DNA from: Apoda limacodes
Lineage: Eukaryota > Arthropoda > Insecta > Lepidoptera > Limacodidae
Direction: 5' to 3'
Assembly: GCA_946406115.1 (NCBI GenBank)
Contig: OX291553.1
Location: forward strand, 1,307,001-1,371,000
DNA: 64,000 nt
Part shown: positions 21,662 to 33,153 of the stretch, piece by piece
How positions within the stretch are numbered: the first letter of the stretch is position 1
Layout of the letters: each line of letters starts with the position of its first letter
Notes under the pieces: generated by a model
The model's input: only the letters and a program-made list of their open reading frames with translations
The model's database searches: none
What the model was told of the DNA's origin: nothing
Position numbers and translations under genes: made by a program

Positions 21662-22165
21662 TAAATGTCAAGCAGCTCATTATCGCGTCACAACAATAGA
21701 ACTAAAGAAAATGAAAGGAAACGGACTTATTTATTACACGTAACGAATTTGTTAGTTCATTAAAAGAGAAAGCGCTAAGACTAAAGTTTCGATTAATCCC
21801 TGCCGGCGCAGAACCCAAAACTTAGTTAAGCTTACCCTTAACTTGTTCGTAACGTGTACCCACAGTGTTGCCGAGTCTCGGGTTACACTGCACTACGCCT
21901 ACAGATAAAATAATAAACTACTACTAGTCTATATGACGTACCTGCCTGTACCTGTATATACACTAGAGAATACGAGCTACCAAATAACAAAAATTTTGAA
22001 CAATCGGACACTCTATAAACGTTTCCGCGATCATGGACACCAGCGAAATTTCGGGAACTTAATATTTTGACTAATCACAACCAGAACCCGTAAAATCTCT
22101 TCCAAACAAGTAAGTATTTTCAAAATAATTAATCACAAACAAAAGTTTGAACTACATTGCACTCT
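21662..22165. other. Spacer, nothing recognised
   Basis: Unique-looking AT-rich sequence with no supported gene. Confidence 0.4.
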
Positions 22166-22169
22166 TCTT

Positions 22170-22610
22170 TTTAACCGACTTCAAAAATGGAGGAGGTTCT
22201 CAATACGGATGTTTGTATTTTAATGTATGTTCGGTATAACTCCGTTATATATAGACGGATTTAAAAAAATATTTTTTTATTTAAAAGGATATACTTCCGA
22301 CGTAGTCCCATATTAATGTAGTGAATTTAAAACTAAAATTTTTGGTCCAAAAACATAATTCGTATTAATTTTGAACTGGTGAAACGCCTCTTATGTTGAT
22401 GATTATATAAAATTTTGTTACGAGTATCGATGTTTAAGTCTACGAGAAAAAAAAGGAAGGAAGTTGGTGTCTATGTACTTAAAGTTTATAACACACATCA
22501 CTTTCATGACACCAACTTCAAACTGTAAATCAGGTCGGATTTTTGGAAATAAGTAATTATTCTTACCTTTTCAGTGCACCTTTTTAAAGGCGGTTGTTTT
22601 TTTATCAGAC
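22170..22610. repeat. Dispersed lepidopteran-type repeat (ACTTCAAAAATGGAGGAGG family)
   Basis: It starts TTTTTAACCGACTTCAAAAA, TGGAGGAGGTTCTCAATACG and ends near CCTTTTTAAAGGCGGTTG. This non-coding repeat type is, from general knowledge, very common in moth and butterfly introns. Only one copy is in the window, so the limits are approximate. Confidence 0.55.
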
Positions 22611-23095
22611 TAAATAGTGTTTTGGTTAAGCGTAGTGGATCAAACCATGATTTCCAGATTATATTATGGAGCTACCATATCGACAAGGATTGTAATATAT
22701 ATATAAAAGCAGTTCTGAACACAAGGCTTCGGGCATTCTAAACTAACTCTAGTTCAGAAAGAATATCAAGAGTTTCTAAAATTTACTTTAAGAAATTGAA
22801 CGCGGGATTATAATCAGTGTGTTCGTTGCACCGATAATGTACATTGGTGGCGCACATAAGGCTGGATTTTTGCTTGTATAGACATAATAATCTATAATTG
22901 TTTAAGTGTCAACTTTTATGTTTGAATTTTCTTCAGGAGACAAAGTGAGTACTATCGAGAATGTTGTCTTTGTGTCACTATTTTTTCTAAATTTCTTAAA
23001 ACTCCCAGCAATGCCTTTAGTTTATATATATTAATAGTTTTTTTTACAGTCTTCATACTTAAGTTTGTTTCCGCTTTTAAATTTTGGTCGAAAGT
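22611..23095. other. Spacer, nothing recognised
   Basis: AT-rich and non-coding. Confidence 0.4.
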
Positions 23096-23099
23096 GTAA

Positions 23100-23530
23100 T
23101 CGTTTTTTTAGGGTAGCGGGACCCTATTACTAAGACTCCGCTGTCCGTCCGTCTGTCACCAGGCTGTATCTCATGAACCGTGATAGTTAGAGAGTTGAAA
23201 TTTATTTCATTTAATTTATTTCACAGAAGATGTATTTTTGTTGCCGCTATAACACCAAATACTAAATAACAGGATAAAATTAATATTTAAAACTCCCATA
23301 CAACAAACGTGATTTTTTTGTTCGATTTTGCTCGATATTGAAAAAGGCAACAGGTATACGCTTAAAATATTCACAGAATATTTAGTAATATAGTCACTTT
23401 AAAAATAAATAATTAAATTAAAACAAATATTTAAGGGGGGCTCCCATACAGCAAACGTGTTTTTTTTTTTTTTTTAGATAATGGCACGGAAACCTTCGTG
23501 CGCGAGTCCGACTCGCACTTGGCCTATTTT
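23100..23530 (-). repeat. Dispersed repeat D1 (TCGGACTCGC ... ACGGAACCCTA type)
   Basis: It reads TTAGGGTAGCGGGACCCTATTACTAAGACTC at one end, CCAGGCTGTATCTCATGAACCGTGAT next, and GCGCGAGTCCGACTCGCACTTGGCC at the other. The same parts occur in the opposite orientation at 25030-25170, 41220-41632 and 42005-42216. Non-coding, ~430 bp. Confidence 0.8.
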
Positions 23531-24015
23531 TTTTTTATTTGCTGTAGAATTCTATTATTATGTTCAATTATATCTGACTATATTTTATTAGACTTGATAG
23601 TATGATAAGGAAAAAATAATCTACTAAATTAAAATTTCTAGGTAAATTTATGTCTATATTAAACACTACACAGTACAATCACCTTGGAAATCATCTTGAT
23701 AGAACACTAAATCTATTAATTTTTGCCTGCCCATCAGTTAGATATATGAAGTAATGAAATTCAAAAATGTCAGTAAAATAATAACTCTTAATAACTATCA
23801 ACAGAATTAATGTTACTACAACTAGAGATATTTAAAAAAGCATACAAAAAGATTATAATGTACGGTCAGTTGCAAAACTGCATATAAAATTTCAAAACAA
23901 AATAGAATGGCAAGGCGTAGTCACTCACACACTTAAAGAAATAAAGTAATATATCTTGTAGAACCTGAGCAATATTAGTTTCATTTAATATTGTATATAA
24001 TAATTTCACTAAGAA
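23531..24015. other. AT-rich spacer
   Basis: No gene recognised. Confidence 0.4.
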
Positions 24016-24019
24016 AATT

Positions 24020-24115
24020 ATCGTTTCCGTAGCCTAGTGCATAGACGTATCAGATCTTAAGATGTGTTTTCAGTGCAATGCAGGTTGTGGATTCGAATCT
24101 CACCTTATGCCTTTC
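24020..24115 (+). repeat. tRNA-derived SINE head or tRNA pseudogene
   Basis: GTTTCCGTAGCCTAGTGCAT carries an A-box-like TAGCCTAGTG. About 40 nt later, GGTTGTGGATTCGAATCTCAC carries a B-box-like GATTCGAATC. The spacing fits an RNA polymerase III promoter of a tRNA-derived SINE. The acceptor stem does not pair convincingly, so it is not called as a functional tRNA. Confidence 0.55.
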
Positions 24116-24186
24116 TTTTTGTTTTTGTTACATTTTACGAATTATGAATATTTTGTTCAGTTAAACAGCTTAGACCAATTTTCTAA

Positions 24187-24395
24187 TGGCTATTAAGTTA
24201 GATGCGGATACTACGTATTTTATTTTTATCGTTCGTTGCCGATTTGTTTCTGGGGTATGTGCTGACAAGGTTTTTTGGTGTTTTTATTTAGCTATTAAGT
24301 TAGATGCGGTCATTACTTAGGTAGCCATTTTATTTTTGTCGTTGTGGATGTAACTGCTTGTGTTTATAAGGTTGTTTGGTGTTTTTATTATGTTT
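24187..24395. repeat. Two ~104-bp diverged direct repeats
   Basis: GGCTATTAAGTTAGATGCGG near 24187 recurs as AGCTATTAAGTTAGATGCGG near 24290. Both are followed by ATTTTATTTTT(A/G)TCGTT and a GGTTTTTTGGTGTTTTTA-type end. Confidence 0.75.
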
Positions 24396-24410
24396 TTTTG
24401 CAAAAATAAT

Positions 24411-25020
24411 ATGCAGGCGAATATTAATATTCAAGAGAGGATGCGTATTATAGAACTATATTATATGGGTTACAATTTATCTCAAATTTGAATGGTTTTA
24501 CCGTAAGTATTTTATTTGATGTTAATGTTATATCATAATTCTTATATCAAAATATTATAATCAAAAAAAAAAATTCAGTAGTTTGAAAAATGTTTATTTT
24601 GATCTGGCTATTTGGTTTTTAGTGGATCACCGTAAAGCGTTGGATCTCACGCAACCAAGAGGAGGGGAATTTATCAGCTTGATCTCGAAGTGGACGTCCG
24701 CAGCACATTAATGCGACTCAAAGAAGATTTATGTTGGAACAATGGTTTCATACCAACTGCTGTGTTTGGGAACATGTTTAATACACACTGTTCGTCGAGC
24801 TCTGCATATTGAAGGCTTGCATCAAAGAAAGCCAGCTAAAAACCCTTTTTAATACCCATAAACAAAATACATTGTTGTTTGCAAGGGAGTATTTAGATTT
24901 TGACTGGGAGCACACCTTATTCACCGATGAGAAGTCGTTTGTATCATCTGAAAACGGGAGGCTTTATTTGTGGCGCAGAAATGCAACCCGTCATGCAGAA
25001 CAAAATTACTCAACACCCGG
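24411..25020 (+). pseudogene. Tc1/mariner-like transposase pseudogene
   Basis: The plus strand shows an N-terminal helix-turn-helix start (NINIQERMRIIELYYMGYN, 24421-24485), a gap, then fragments with SGRPQHINATQRRF and a catalytic-core piece in the frame 24809-25135: LLFAREYLDFDWEHTLFTDEKSF, then NGRLYLWRRNATR. FTDE carries the first visible catalytic aspartate of the DDE core. The second D/E block is missing because the frame runs into the D1 repeat at about 25030. Stops lie in the N-terminal half. Inverted terminal repeats were not found. Confidence 0.75.
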
Positions 25021-25029
25021 ATATTACTG

Positions 25030-25170
25030 TTATTCCTTGACTTGCTTCTGTGAAAATTTTAACTGTCTAACTATCACGGTTCATGAGATACAGCCTAGTG
25101 ACAGACGGACGGACGGACGGACAGTGGAGTCTTAGTAATAGGGTTCCGCTAATTACCCACGGAACCCTTA
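25030..25170 (+). repeat. Dispersed repeat D1, right-end fragment
   Basis: AACTGTCTAACTATCACGG, TTCATGAGATACAGCC, GACGGACGGACGGACAG, then TCTTAGTAATAGGGTTCCGC to CACGGAACCCTTAAAA. It cuts off the Tc1-like transposase frame. Confidence 0.8.
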
Positions 25171-25935
25171 AAATAAAGTACTACTTTTCTTACAGATATT
25201 ATATTACATTTCAATATATTTAAGATATAACATATTTTTTTTCTTTGTTCTTTTTCAAAATTTAGCAGCGTTACCGAATGAATGGTGACTTGTATTTTTT
25301 TTTATTCTTATGGTTAAGTTTCAATTTTCTTTTCATTCCGAAAACGAATACTTAAGCTATAACCATAGCAAATATATATATAGATATATATAAAAAAGAT
25401 ACATTTATACGGAACCCTTAAAATAAAGTACTACTTTTCTTACAAATATTATTTTACATTTCAATATATTTAAGATATAACATATTTTTTTTAATTTGTT
25501 CTTTTTCAAAATTTAGCAGCGTTACCTAATGAATAGTGACTTGTATTTTTTTTTATTCTTATGGTTAAGTTTCAATTTTCTTTTCATTCCGAAAACGAAT
25601 ACTTAAGCTATAACCATAGGAAATATATATATATAAATATATATAAAAAAGATACATTTATACGGAACCCTAAAAATAAAGTACTACTTTTCTTTTAGAT
25701 ATTATTTTACATTTCAATATATTTAAGGCATAACATTTTTTTTTACTTTGTTGTTTTTCAAAATATAGCAGCGTTACCGAATGAATGGTGACTTGTATTT
25801 TTTTTATTCTTATGGTTAAAAGTTTCAATTTTCTTTTCATTACAAAAACGAATACTTAAGCTATAACCAAAGGAAATATATATAATTGTATGTATATATA
25901 TATATATATATAGCAAAAAGAGACATTTATCAAAA
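25159..25935. repeat. ~252-bp tandem repeat, three copies
   Basis: Units beginning ACGGAACCCT(T)AAAATAAAG start at 25159, 25409 and 25662, and the third ends near 25930. Each contains TTTAGCAGCGTTACC(G/T)AATGAAT, GGTGACTTG, a CGAATACTTAAGCTATAACC segment and a TATATA run. Because the unit starts exactly at the end of D1 (ACGGAACCC), the array seems to have arisen from sequence adjoining a D1 copy. Confidence 0.9.
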
Positions 25936-26693
25936 ACATTTTTATTAGATTACATTGTGAGTGTGATTACATGCGTGTTTTAATTCTTGCAAACAAAAAA
26001 AAAAGTTTTTATACCAATTGGTCCTTTTCAGAGAAAACTAGATGTCAAAACATAAAAAATGTAATTTCTAACAAAAATACTCAAAACGGAAGTAGCGTGA
26101 TTTGAATTACAGGCTTGCCAATCAATGTCGCATCGCCAACAATACCTATGTAGAACGATAATGCAGTTTACACCTGATTAATTTGTTAGGTTAAGAAACC
26201 AAAAGAAATAAGAACGGTTTCAAGAAACTGGTTCTAGTATTTAGTATAAAGAAAAACAAACCTAATTTCGTCGATTTGAGGTTATTGACAGTTCTGATAA
26301 TGTAAATGTGTGAGTGCGAGATTCACTGAATGGCTCCATGCAATTTTAACCTTTACACTATGCATGGACTTTAGCAAATGACTGTACATATTTATAATCT
26401 TCTTAAGATACCATCTCACAATTCCGGATTTTACAACAAGTCTTTTACAGTGCGTGCTGTGTCTTTATGATACGCACTCCGTCACACAAGTCGGAATAGT
26501 TATTCAATCGTTCGTCATTACGACTATAATAATAAACATGTGAGTAAACACAAATTAGTTTTGTATGTATATTGTATATATTTATATATATTATAGTATT
26601 TTATTGAATAGGTCCGAAAATCGAAATCAATATTTTTGTGTTTTCTTTACGTTTCATGACTCGGAGAATCATTTGCAATCATTTTCAGAGTGA
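25936..26693. other. AT-rich spacer
   Basis: No gene recognised. Confidence 0.4.
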
Positions 26694-27160
<467 letters not shown>

Positions 27161-27935
27161 CATAAATCCGCTTTTCTCTCTTCCAGCTATTCATGTGTTG
27201 AGTTATCTAAAAGAGATCTCTTAAAGATATAAGTTCGCCCGTTGCTTTTAAATTTATTGTATGTTATTTTCATTACTTGTTTTTAGGTGTGCAATAAAGA
27301 TTTAAATAAAAAAAGGATAAATCAATTTTATTCGCTAGTGCACCTGCTTTTTTACTGGCTGTACAGACAGATATAACTCGGAGTATCTAACGTAAATATA
27401 ATAAGTTGTTTATCTATTTGCCAAATAGCACGATCTAGCGTGAGCAGAGTGACAAAACCGCAACTGATTCGCATACTACAGTCAGCTAGTGAAATTGCTA
27501 AGGGGCTGACAATTACTAGCGAATAACAGTAGCCGTGATGTATATGTAACTAAAATTCTCTAGTTTACGTTTACTAAGGCGGCCAAAGATATTCATTACT
27601 AAACATTCAAGTGCACGTTGTTCTGAATAATTCTACTTAAAATATTTTTTTATGGGAGTGACAAAGCCCTACCATTGTAATTTTCTTACAGAGTTGAAAC
27701 TATGTACATATGGTTGCAAAAAAATACAATCAAATTTAGGACCTCCTCTTTTTTTATACTTATTATACTGTAAAAGTATTTATTGAAATGCCTGACCCTA
27801 TTAAATAGCAAATTCTTGATGACAGCAATTGTATAGCTCATATGTTTTTTTGTCTATAAAATAATGTCCATTAGATCATTACACGTGTCACATAAAACCC
27901 ACATCCCGTTTTATTTTCGATTTTATCCCTGAACA
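27161..27935. other. Spacer, nothing recognised
   Basis: Non-coding and AT-rich. Confidence 0.4.
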
Positions 27936-28740
27936 TGGTCCATCATTGAGCTGAATGCTGGATAGTTACCGTAATTATTGAAGAATTACCGTGAATATTA
28001 AAGATTATCGTAATTTTTTAAGAATACCTAGTGAAAACAGTGAATTTACGAAGATAAAATATTAGATACCTATCAAATGGAAGTCATATGGTGGATGTGG
28101 AGTGTGGAAAACGTACATGGATTTGCAGTGTTAAGAATTAATATTATTGTGTAATATCGTCACCCAACACTCAGTAAGGTATTTTAAGTTAGCATTTTAT
28201 AAGGTTTGTACGTTTTAGTATATTTTATTGTGTTTATAATAAAAGGATGAACCACCATTGTGAATAGTTTTTACTGTATGATATACATACAGTTAGCAAT
28301 AGTTTGGGTTAAAAATAAAATACGTAATACAGGATAGTAGATAATTAAGGCTACATTTTTTACCTAATCAATTTTTACTGATGCAAATTAGTGATGACTG
28401 TTCGTGTTAGTTGTATATGTTTAGGTAATCTTCGCAGTAAAATATAAGTTGTGAGTATAAGTTAGGTAGGTATTTTTCTATAACATTATTTGATATCATT
28501 AGAAGATAATAATCAACTGTGAATACTTATACGTTTTAAAATTAGGTAAATCGTGTTATTGTACTTGTTAAAATTATTACATGTTTGTCTGTTTTGTAGG
28601 TTTAATCTTATTATAGGCTTGCAGTTAGAAACAAACCATAAGTAGATAAGTAAGTTTTTTTTTTGGTTGATTAAGATAATTTAGGTGTAACTAAGTTTTT
28701 TATTGTATAAATTCCAGGTCGACGATACCCGACTACCAGT

Positions 28741-29330
28741 ATGTCTGAAGAAAAAGAGTTGACAAGGAAACGTGAAAGCTACAAAGGCCGTTTGACTGCC
28801 TTTATTAACTATCTCGATGCACTTGACGTCAACACGTTGACTAGTTGTCACGACACAGATTTACAATTTCGCGCTCGGGTCAAATTGAGTCATTGTACGA
28901 ACAATATGATGAGGTACATTTACTGTTACGACTGGAGAGTATTGCTGATCAAATTAAAATACAAATTTCTGAGCGATATGAGTTTCTTCTGAGTCCTTAT
29001 ATTACAAATCGTTGTCTAGAGCACAAATTATCATATGTAAATATAATAAGGAGAATTGAACGGCAATCAAAGTACGCGCGCTGGCAACCGTAATCCAGTT
29101 AAGTTGCCGACTATTCAGTTACCAAAGTTTGATGGGTCATGTAGCAATTGGTTGGAGTTCCGCTACACCTTTACTAGCCTAATTCATTCTAATGATGAAA
29201 TTGATGAAATGAATAAATTTCATTATTTACAAGCTTCTTTGGAAGGAACCGCTGCTGTGGTCATTAAATCGATCGAGTTTTCAGCCAAAACTACACTGTG
29301 GCGTGGAATTTAATATGCGATCGTTTTAAC
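28741..29330 (+). pseudogene. BEL/Pao Gag, N-terminal part, frameshifted
   Basis: The ATG at 28741 opens MSEEKELTRKRESYKGRLTA, an N-terminus typical of insect BEL Gag. Within ~120 bp the reading shifts (28845-29093: IESLYEQYDEVHLLLRLESI, then QISERYEFLL) and shifts again at 29056-29313 (VKLPTIQLPKFDGSCSNWLE, FTSLIHSNDEIDEMNKFHYL, QASLEGTAAVVIKSIEFSA). The last block is the conserved LPKFDG-W-F segment of BEL Gag. Gag builds the particle. Three frames in 570 bp make it non-functional. Confidence 0.88.
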
Positions 29331-29976
29331 AACAAAAGAATATTAATGGAGACATGTGACAGCCCTATCTAATATTGATACTATTTTAATTTTGATTGAC
29401 TAAATAAATAAGAATTTACGAGCGCTGGAATCTTTAGGTGAACCTGTCAAGCAGTGAGACACGTTGCTGATATATATGATTAGTCGTAAGCTAGATCAAA
29501 GGTTCTATTGCGGGTGGGAGGAGCAGAAAAGTCGTCTCGATAAAGACAGTACGACCACATTTAATACATTTATGCAGTTTATTCGCCACCGTGCTGACTT
29601 ATTCGAAATGCTAGAATAATCTCGTAGTACAGGTAATTCCCATTCGATTATTAAGTCAAGTCCAAAGCCTAAGACTATGATCGTAACACAATATCCTAGA
29701 AAATCTAGCTTAAACTTAGTGACTAAGGCCTGTAACATGTGTAAGGGTGACCACAATTAAAGGAATTGCCTGGAATTTCTGGTAATGAGTATTTAAGCTC
29801 AAAAGTATTGCCAAGCTATAAGGTATGCTATAAATTTTTCCGTACGGGTCATTTCGCCAACAATTGTAAAAAACCAGGATGCAAGTTATGCAAACGTAGG
29901 TATCATACATTGCTTCATGTTTTGTTGGAGTCTGTGGGTAACAGTGATCGTAACCAACACATGCGTTTCCGTCTCC
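29331..29976 (+). pseudogene. BEL/Pao Gag C-terminal remnant with zinc knuckle
   Basis: Broken frames continue Gag: NMRSF-type sequence, then ALESLGEPV-like and ISRKLDQRFYCGWEEQKS segments. The frame at 29766-29990 contains CYKFFRTGHFANNCKKPGCKLCKRRYHTLLH, a CCHC-type knuckle plus a C-x2-C-x4-H RNA-binding motif. An in-frame stop just before 29760 separates the first knuckle (CNMCKGDHN). The frame then enters the 510-bp insertion. Confidence 0.8.
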
Positions 29977-30486
29977 AGGTCGTGATATAACGTTAGTATC
30001 CTTTTATCGCTATTCGTCATAACGTAGTGAAAGACGCCTTATAACGTTATAATTCCTAAATGTTAGATTGTTATAACGTTATTTTCTTGGCTACATAGCG
30101 CTATGCACAGCGTTACTTTACAAATACCGCTATTATAACGTTATGTGGCATCTCTTTTGCATTAACATTTTTCGTCGCTAAAGTCTTCCATCGCTTTGCT
30201 TTTGGTGCTTTCACACATCGCGCGCGTGAGTTGTCTACACAGCAGACATTTAGTGCAGTATAGTGACGAGAAGTAGGTACCAGAAAATGGCAACAGCGCA
30301 ATAACTTTATTCATAACGTTATCTACCGGTGAATTATGTCGATTTTATTTCGTTATGTTTCTATAACAGTTTTTTTATTATAACGTTATGATAGCGCTAT
30401 AACAACAAAACAAATTGATTATAACGATACACAACAAAATATAGCGCTATATTTTAAAACATTATTAAGGTCTGTCCGTCTCCATC
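29977..30486. mobile_element. ~510-bp insertion rich in ATAACGTTAT palindromes (MITE-like)
   Basis: TCCGTCTCCA occurs immediately on both sides (about 29967-29976 and 30477-30486), which looks like a ~8-10 bp target duplication. Inside, the palindrome ATAACGTTAT or TAACGTTA occurs at least six times and AGCGCTAT several times, spread along the length. It has no transposase. A 62-residue minus-strand frame (30113-30301) is not recognisable. A non-autonomous hAT-like or similar element is a guess from the duplication length. Confidence 0.6.
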
Positions 30487-30509
30487 GTGTCTGCCATTTA
30501 CTACTGATA

Positions 30510-30701
30510 ATGATAAGAATAATTTTTCATTGTCGGCTTTCATTCATAAACAAACCTGTGTGTTACTTACTGTCTACCGCTTTGATCAAATTACGTGATT
30601 GTAATGGTCGTGAGTATGTCGTTCGTGCGATACTGGACAGCGGTAGTACATCAAGTTTTATAACCGAGGGTTCTGCGATTATGAATAAGTGGACTGTATA
30701 A
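30510..30701 (+). pseudogene. BEL/Pao aspartic protease start, cut by an insertion
   Basis: The frame reads LSTALIKLRDCNGREYVVRAI, then LDSGSTSSFITEG. D-S-G-S is the catalytic triplet of the BEL protease, intact here. The protease frame leaves homology right after FITE at ACCGAG (30663-30668) and resumes at another ACCGAG (31178-31183). Confidence 0.85.
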
Positions 30702-31183
30702 GGATAACTGGTATGACTTTAAATTAAATATGAGAACAATATACGAGCATATAAATACGGGACTTAGAATTACGGAATAGAATGAGCTCGCCTACCTGGT
30801 GTTGGCTTCTTACGTGGTTTACGAAAGGGCAATCCTTCAGATGACGTGAAAGATGGCGTGCTTCCCAAGCACTGATTTCACCACGTGTACACGGGAACAA
30901 TATATATCAATAAAAACTGGAATTTATTACGTCTTTATAAGTCCTTTGTTATACTGCGATTTTTGGAATAGGTCGCGGCGGGTGCGGTGGTCAACGCTCA
31001 CACTTGACCAAAACAGTGGTTCTGTCGCAGTTATCTTGCAACAACTGTGTGGTAGGCGAGAGTGGAGGTGGGGAGGTTGGACGCTCGTAGAAAAAGAAAG
31101 GTGTTGGTTAATTAACTATAGTAGTGAAATCTATTTTGAACATATTATATTGCAAAGCATGGATAGGTGGCGTTTCCACCGAG
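30669..31183. mobile_element. 515-bp insertion splitting the BEL protease
   Basis: ACCGAG is present at 30663-30668 and again at 31178-31183. BEL coding sequence stops at the first and continues, in the correct sense, right after the second. The duplicated hexamer looks like a target-site duplication. The insert has no recognisable protein (the 113-residue frame at 30853-31194 is unconvincing) and no clear terminal inverted repeats. It could be a solo LTR or an unknown non-autonomous element. Confidence 0.6.
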
Positions 31184-31708
31184 CGTTTATGTAAACAGCT
31201 ACACATACAAACAAAACAGGTAGATAGATCGGTATTTGGCATAAATAACGTAAGTTCTCGTGTAGGTAAAATATGTGAGATTAAAATTACCTCATTCAAC
31301 AATAGTTTTTCTACTAAACTTCATTGTTTTGTTTTGTCGTTCATCAGTAGTGATGTGCCATGTCATAAAATAGATATTACCGGGCTTAATATTCCGTCAA
31401 ATATTTGTTTAGGTGATCCCAAATTTTATAAGCCTTCGGAAGTACACATGTTAATTTGTGCTGACATTTTTTGGGACGTGTTGAGAACGCAAAGGATAAA
31501 GTTAGGTACTGACAAGCCAATTTTATGTGAAACCACTTTAGGGTGGATAGTTTCTGGCCCTATGACTTACAATTGTTTAAATTTGAGGTCAAACAAAGTT
31601 AAATGTAATTTTAGTCATTTTAATTCATGCGCTAATAGTGACTTCGAGGCATTTGGAGACAATATGTTCGCAGTCTCCTCAGTACATGTCAGAGGAGAAG
31701 TTATGTGA
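31184..31708 (+). pseudogene. BEL/Pao protease end and protease-RT linker (A17-type)
   Basis: The frame contains ERLCKQLHIQTKQVDRSVFGIN, then FSTKLHCFVLSFISSDVP, PSNICLGDPKFYKPSEVHML and ICADIFWDVL, followed by CETTLGWIVSGP. ADIFWDVL...TLGWIVSGP is the hallmark of the peptidase A17 region of BEL/Pao polyproteins. It ends at a stop at 31708, 70 bp into an overlapping frame that carries on. Confidence 0.88.
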
Positions 31709-32772
31709 GGAGCATTTCATTAAAAATACAACACGTTTTGATGATGGGCGTTTTTGTGTCCGTATACCGCTTAAACAAGATCCTTCCGTTTTAGGAAACT
31801 CATATAAAAGAGCATCACATTGTTTATATTTCCTTGAACGTGGGTTAAAGGCCAAACCAGATTTTAGTAAGTTGTATCATGACTTCGTGGGTGAATATGA
31901 GAGTTTAAATCACATGACCTTAAATAGAGATCATAATCTCACTTCCCCTACTTCTGCTGGTTATTTTATACCTCACCACGGGGTGCTACGCGAGGCCAGC
32001 ACCACCACTAAGCTTCGTGTTGTTTCCAATGCAAGTTGCCCTACATCATCAGGTATTTCACTGAATGATGTCCAGATGGTGAGTCCCACCGTGCAGAGCG
32101 ATCTACTGTCCATACTTCTTCTTTTAAGATGTCATAAATACATCTTTGTCAGGAGAAGTGGAGAAGATGTATCGACAAATAGTTGTTCATCCATATGATT
32201 GGCACTTGCAGCAGGTACTTTGGCGTAGTAGTACATGTGATCCTATAAAGGTTTACACATTGAATACCGTTACATATGGGACGGCTAGTGCCCCATTTCT
32301 TGCAACGCGCTGTCTTCAACAAATCGGTATTGAGTGTAAGGACGAAAAGATTGCGGAGATCATCAAGCGCGACTTTTATGTCGATGACTTGCTTACTGGT
32401 GCCAATAGTCTAGAAGATATAAGGTTTATTCGTTCAGAGGTTACTAAGTATCTTGCATCAGCTTGTATGTACTTAAGAAAGTGGAAATCTAACGAACCTG
32501 AAATGGTTTCTGACGGTTTTCAGTCATCGTTAGACTTAAGTATGGAACATACGCAGCCTGAAAAGTTATTAGGCTTAGACTGGTTTGCAAATTCTGACGA
32601 ATTGGGTTTTTTATCGAGCCCTTTACCTATTACTGGCAACACTAAGCGTCATTTGCTTTCAGCGATTGCTCGCATTTTTGATCCTTTAGGACTTTTATCT
32701 ACTATTGTGATTACAATGAAAATGTTATTACAAAGAATGTGGCTGGACAACTTTCATAGGATGAGCCGCTAG
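31638..32772 (+). pseudogene. BEL/Pao reverse transcriptase, one frameshift in motif A
   Basis: The first frame (31638-32198) has DGRFCVRIPLKQDPSVLGNS, SLNHMTLNRDH, GYFIPHHGVLREASTTTKLR, VVSNASCPTSSGISLNDVQM and LSILLLLRCHKYIFV. It then loses frame in motif A. The second frame (32146-32772) resumes with SGEVEKMYRQIVVHPYDWHL, where the expected motif A aspartate (D-V-E-K-M-Y) reads glutamate. It continues with LNTVTYGTASAPFLATRCLQ, KRDFYVDDLLTG (the catalytic YVDD is intact), LLGLDWFANSDEL and IARIFDPLGLLS. A dead enzyme. Confidence 0.9.
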
Positions 32773-33118
32773 CTCCTGAACTACAAAATAGTTGGAATAT
32801 TATTGTGAAAACTTTACCTATTTTAAATAATTTTCAAATTTAATGTATTGTAATCTGCGATTCACATAATAATCTAGAACTTAATGTGTTTACGGATGCG
32901 CATACGTTCGTAGTGTCAATGATAAGGGCGAATGCATGGTTCGTTTATTAGTGGCCAAAAGTTGAGTGGCGGCAATAAAGCCTACCACCATACCTAGGTT
33001 AGAACTGTGTGGTGCCGTAATAGGAGCTCGAATTTTAGAAAAGGTCCTCAGTTCATTACGAGTACATGTCAAATGAATATACTGTTGGACCGATTCAAGC
33101 ATTTTACTATGCTGGTTG

Positions 33119-33120
<2 letters not shown>
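32773..33120 (+). pseudogene. BEL/Pao RNase H start, decayed
   Basis: Broken frames show LNVFTDAH (32880-32905, the first RNase H aspartate), a VRLLVAKS-type segment disrupted across 32937-32965, PPYLG/LELCGA-like remnants near 32985-33015 and WTDSSILLCWL just before 33120, where LINE-A copy 4 starts. Confidence 0.65.

Positions 33121-33153
<33 letters not shown>

Larger units (their letters stand above)
27936..33120 (+). mobile_element. BEL/Pao LTR retrotransposon remnant, twice interrupted, 3' end lost
   Basis: Plus-strand order: non-coding LTR/leader region (about 27940-28740), Gag (28741-29330), decayed gag with zinc knuckle (about 29450-29960), protease (about 30570-30668), protease-RT linker (31184-31708), RT (31709-32772) and RNase H start (32773-33120). 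This is the BEL/Pao arrangement. Unrelated segments are inserted at about 29977-30486 and 30669-31183. LINE-A copy 4 begins at 33121 in the RNase H, and I find no BEL sequence after it. The 5' LTR should end near CCAGGTCGACGATACCCGAC (28716-28735), but its start is not defined. Confidence 0.85.

Noticed and set aside
24020..24115. Functional tRNA gene
   Set aside because: A- and B-box-like motifs are present, but the stems do not pair well; better read as a SINE head or tRNA pseudogene.
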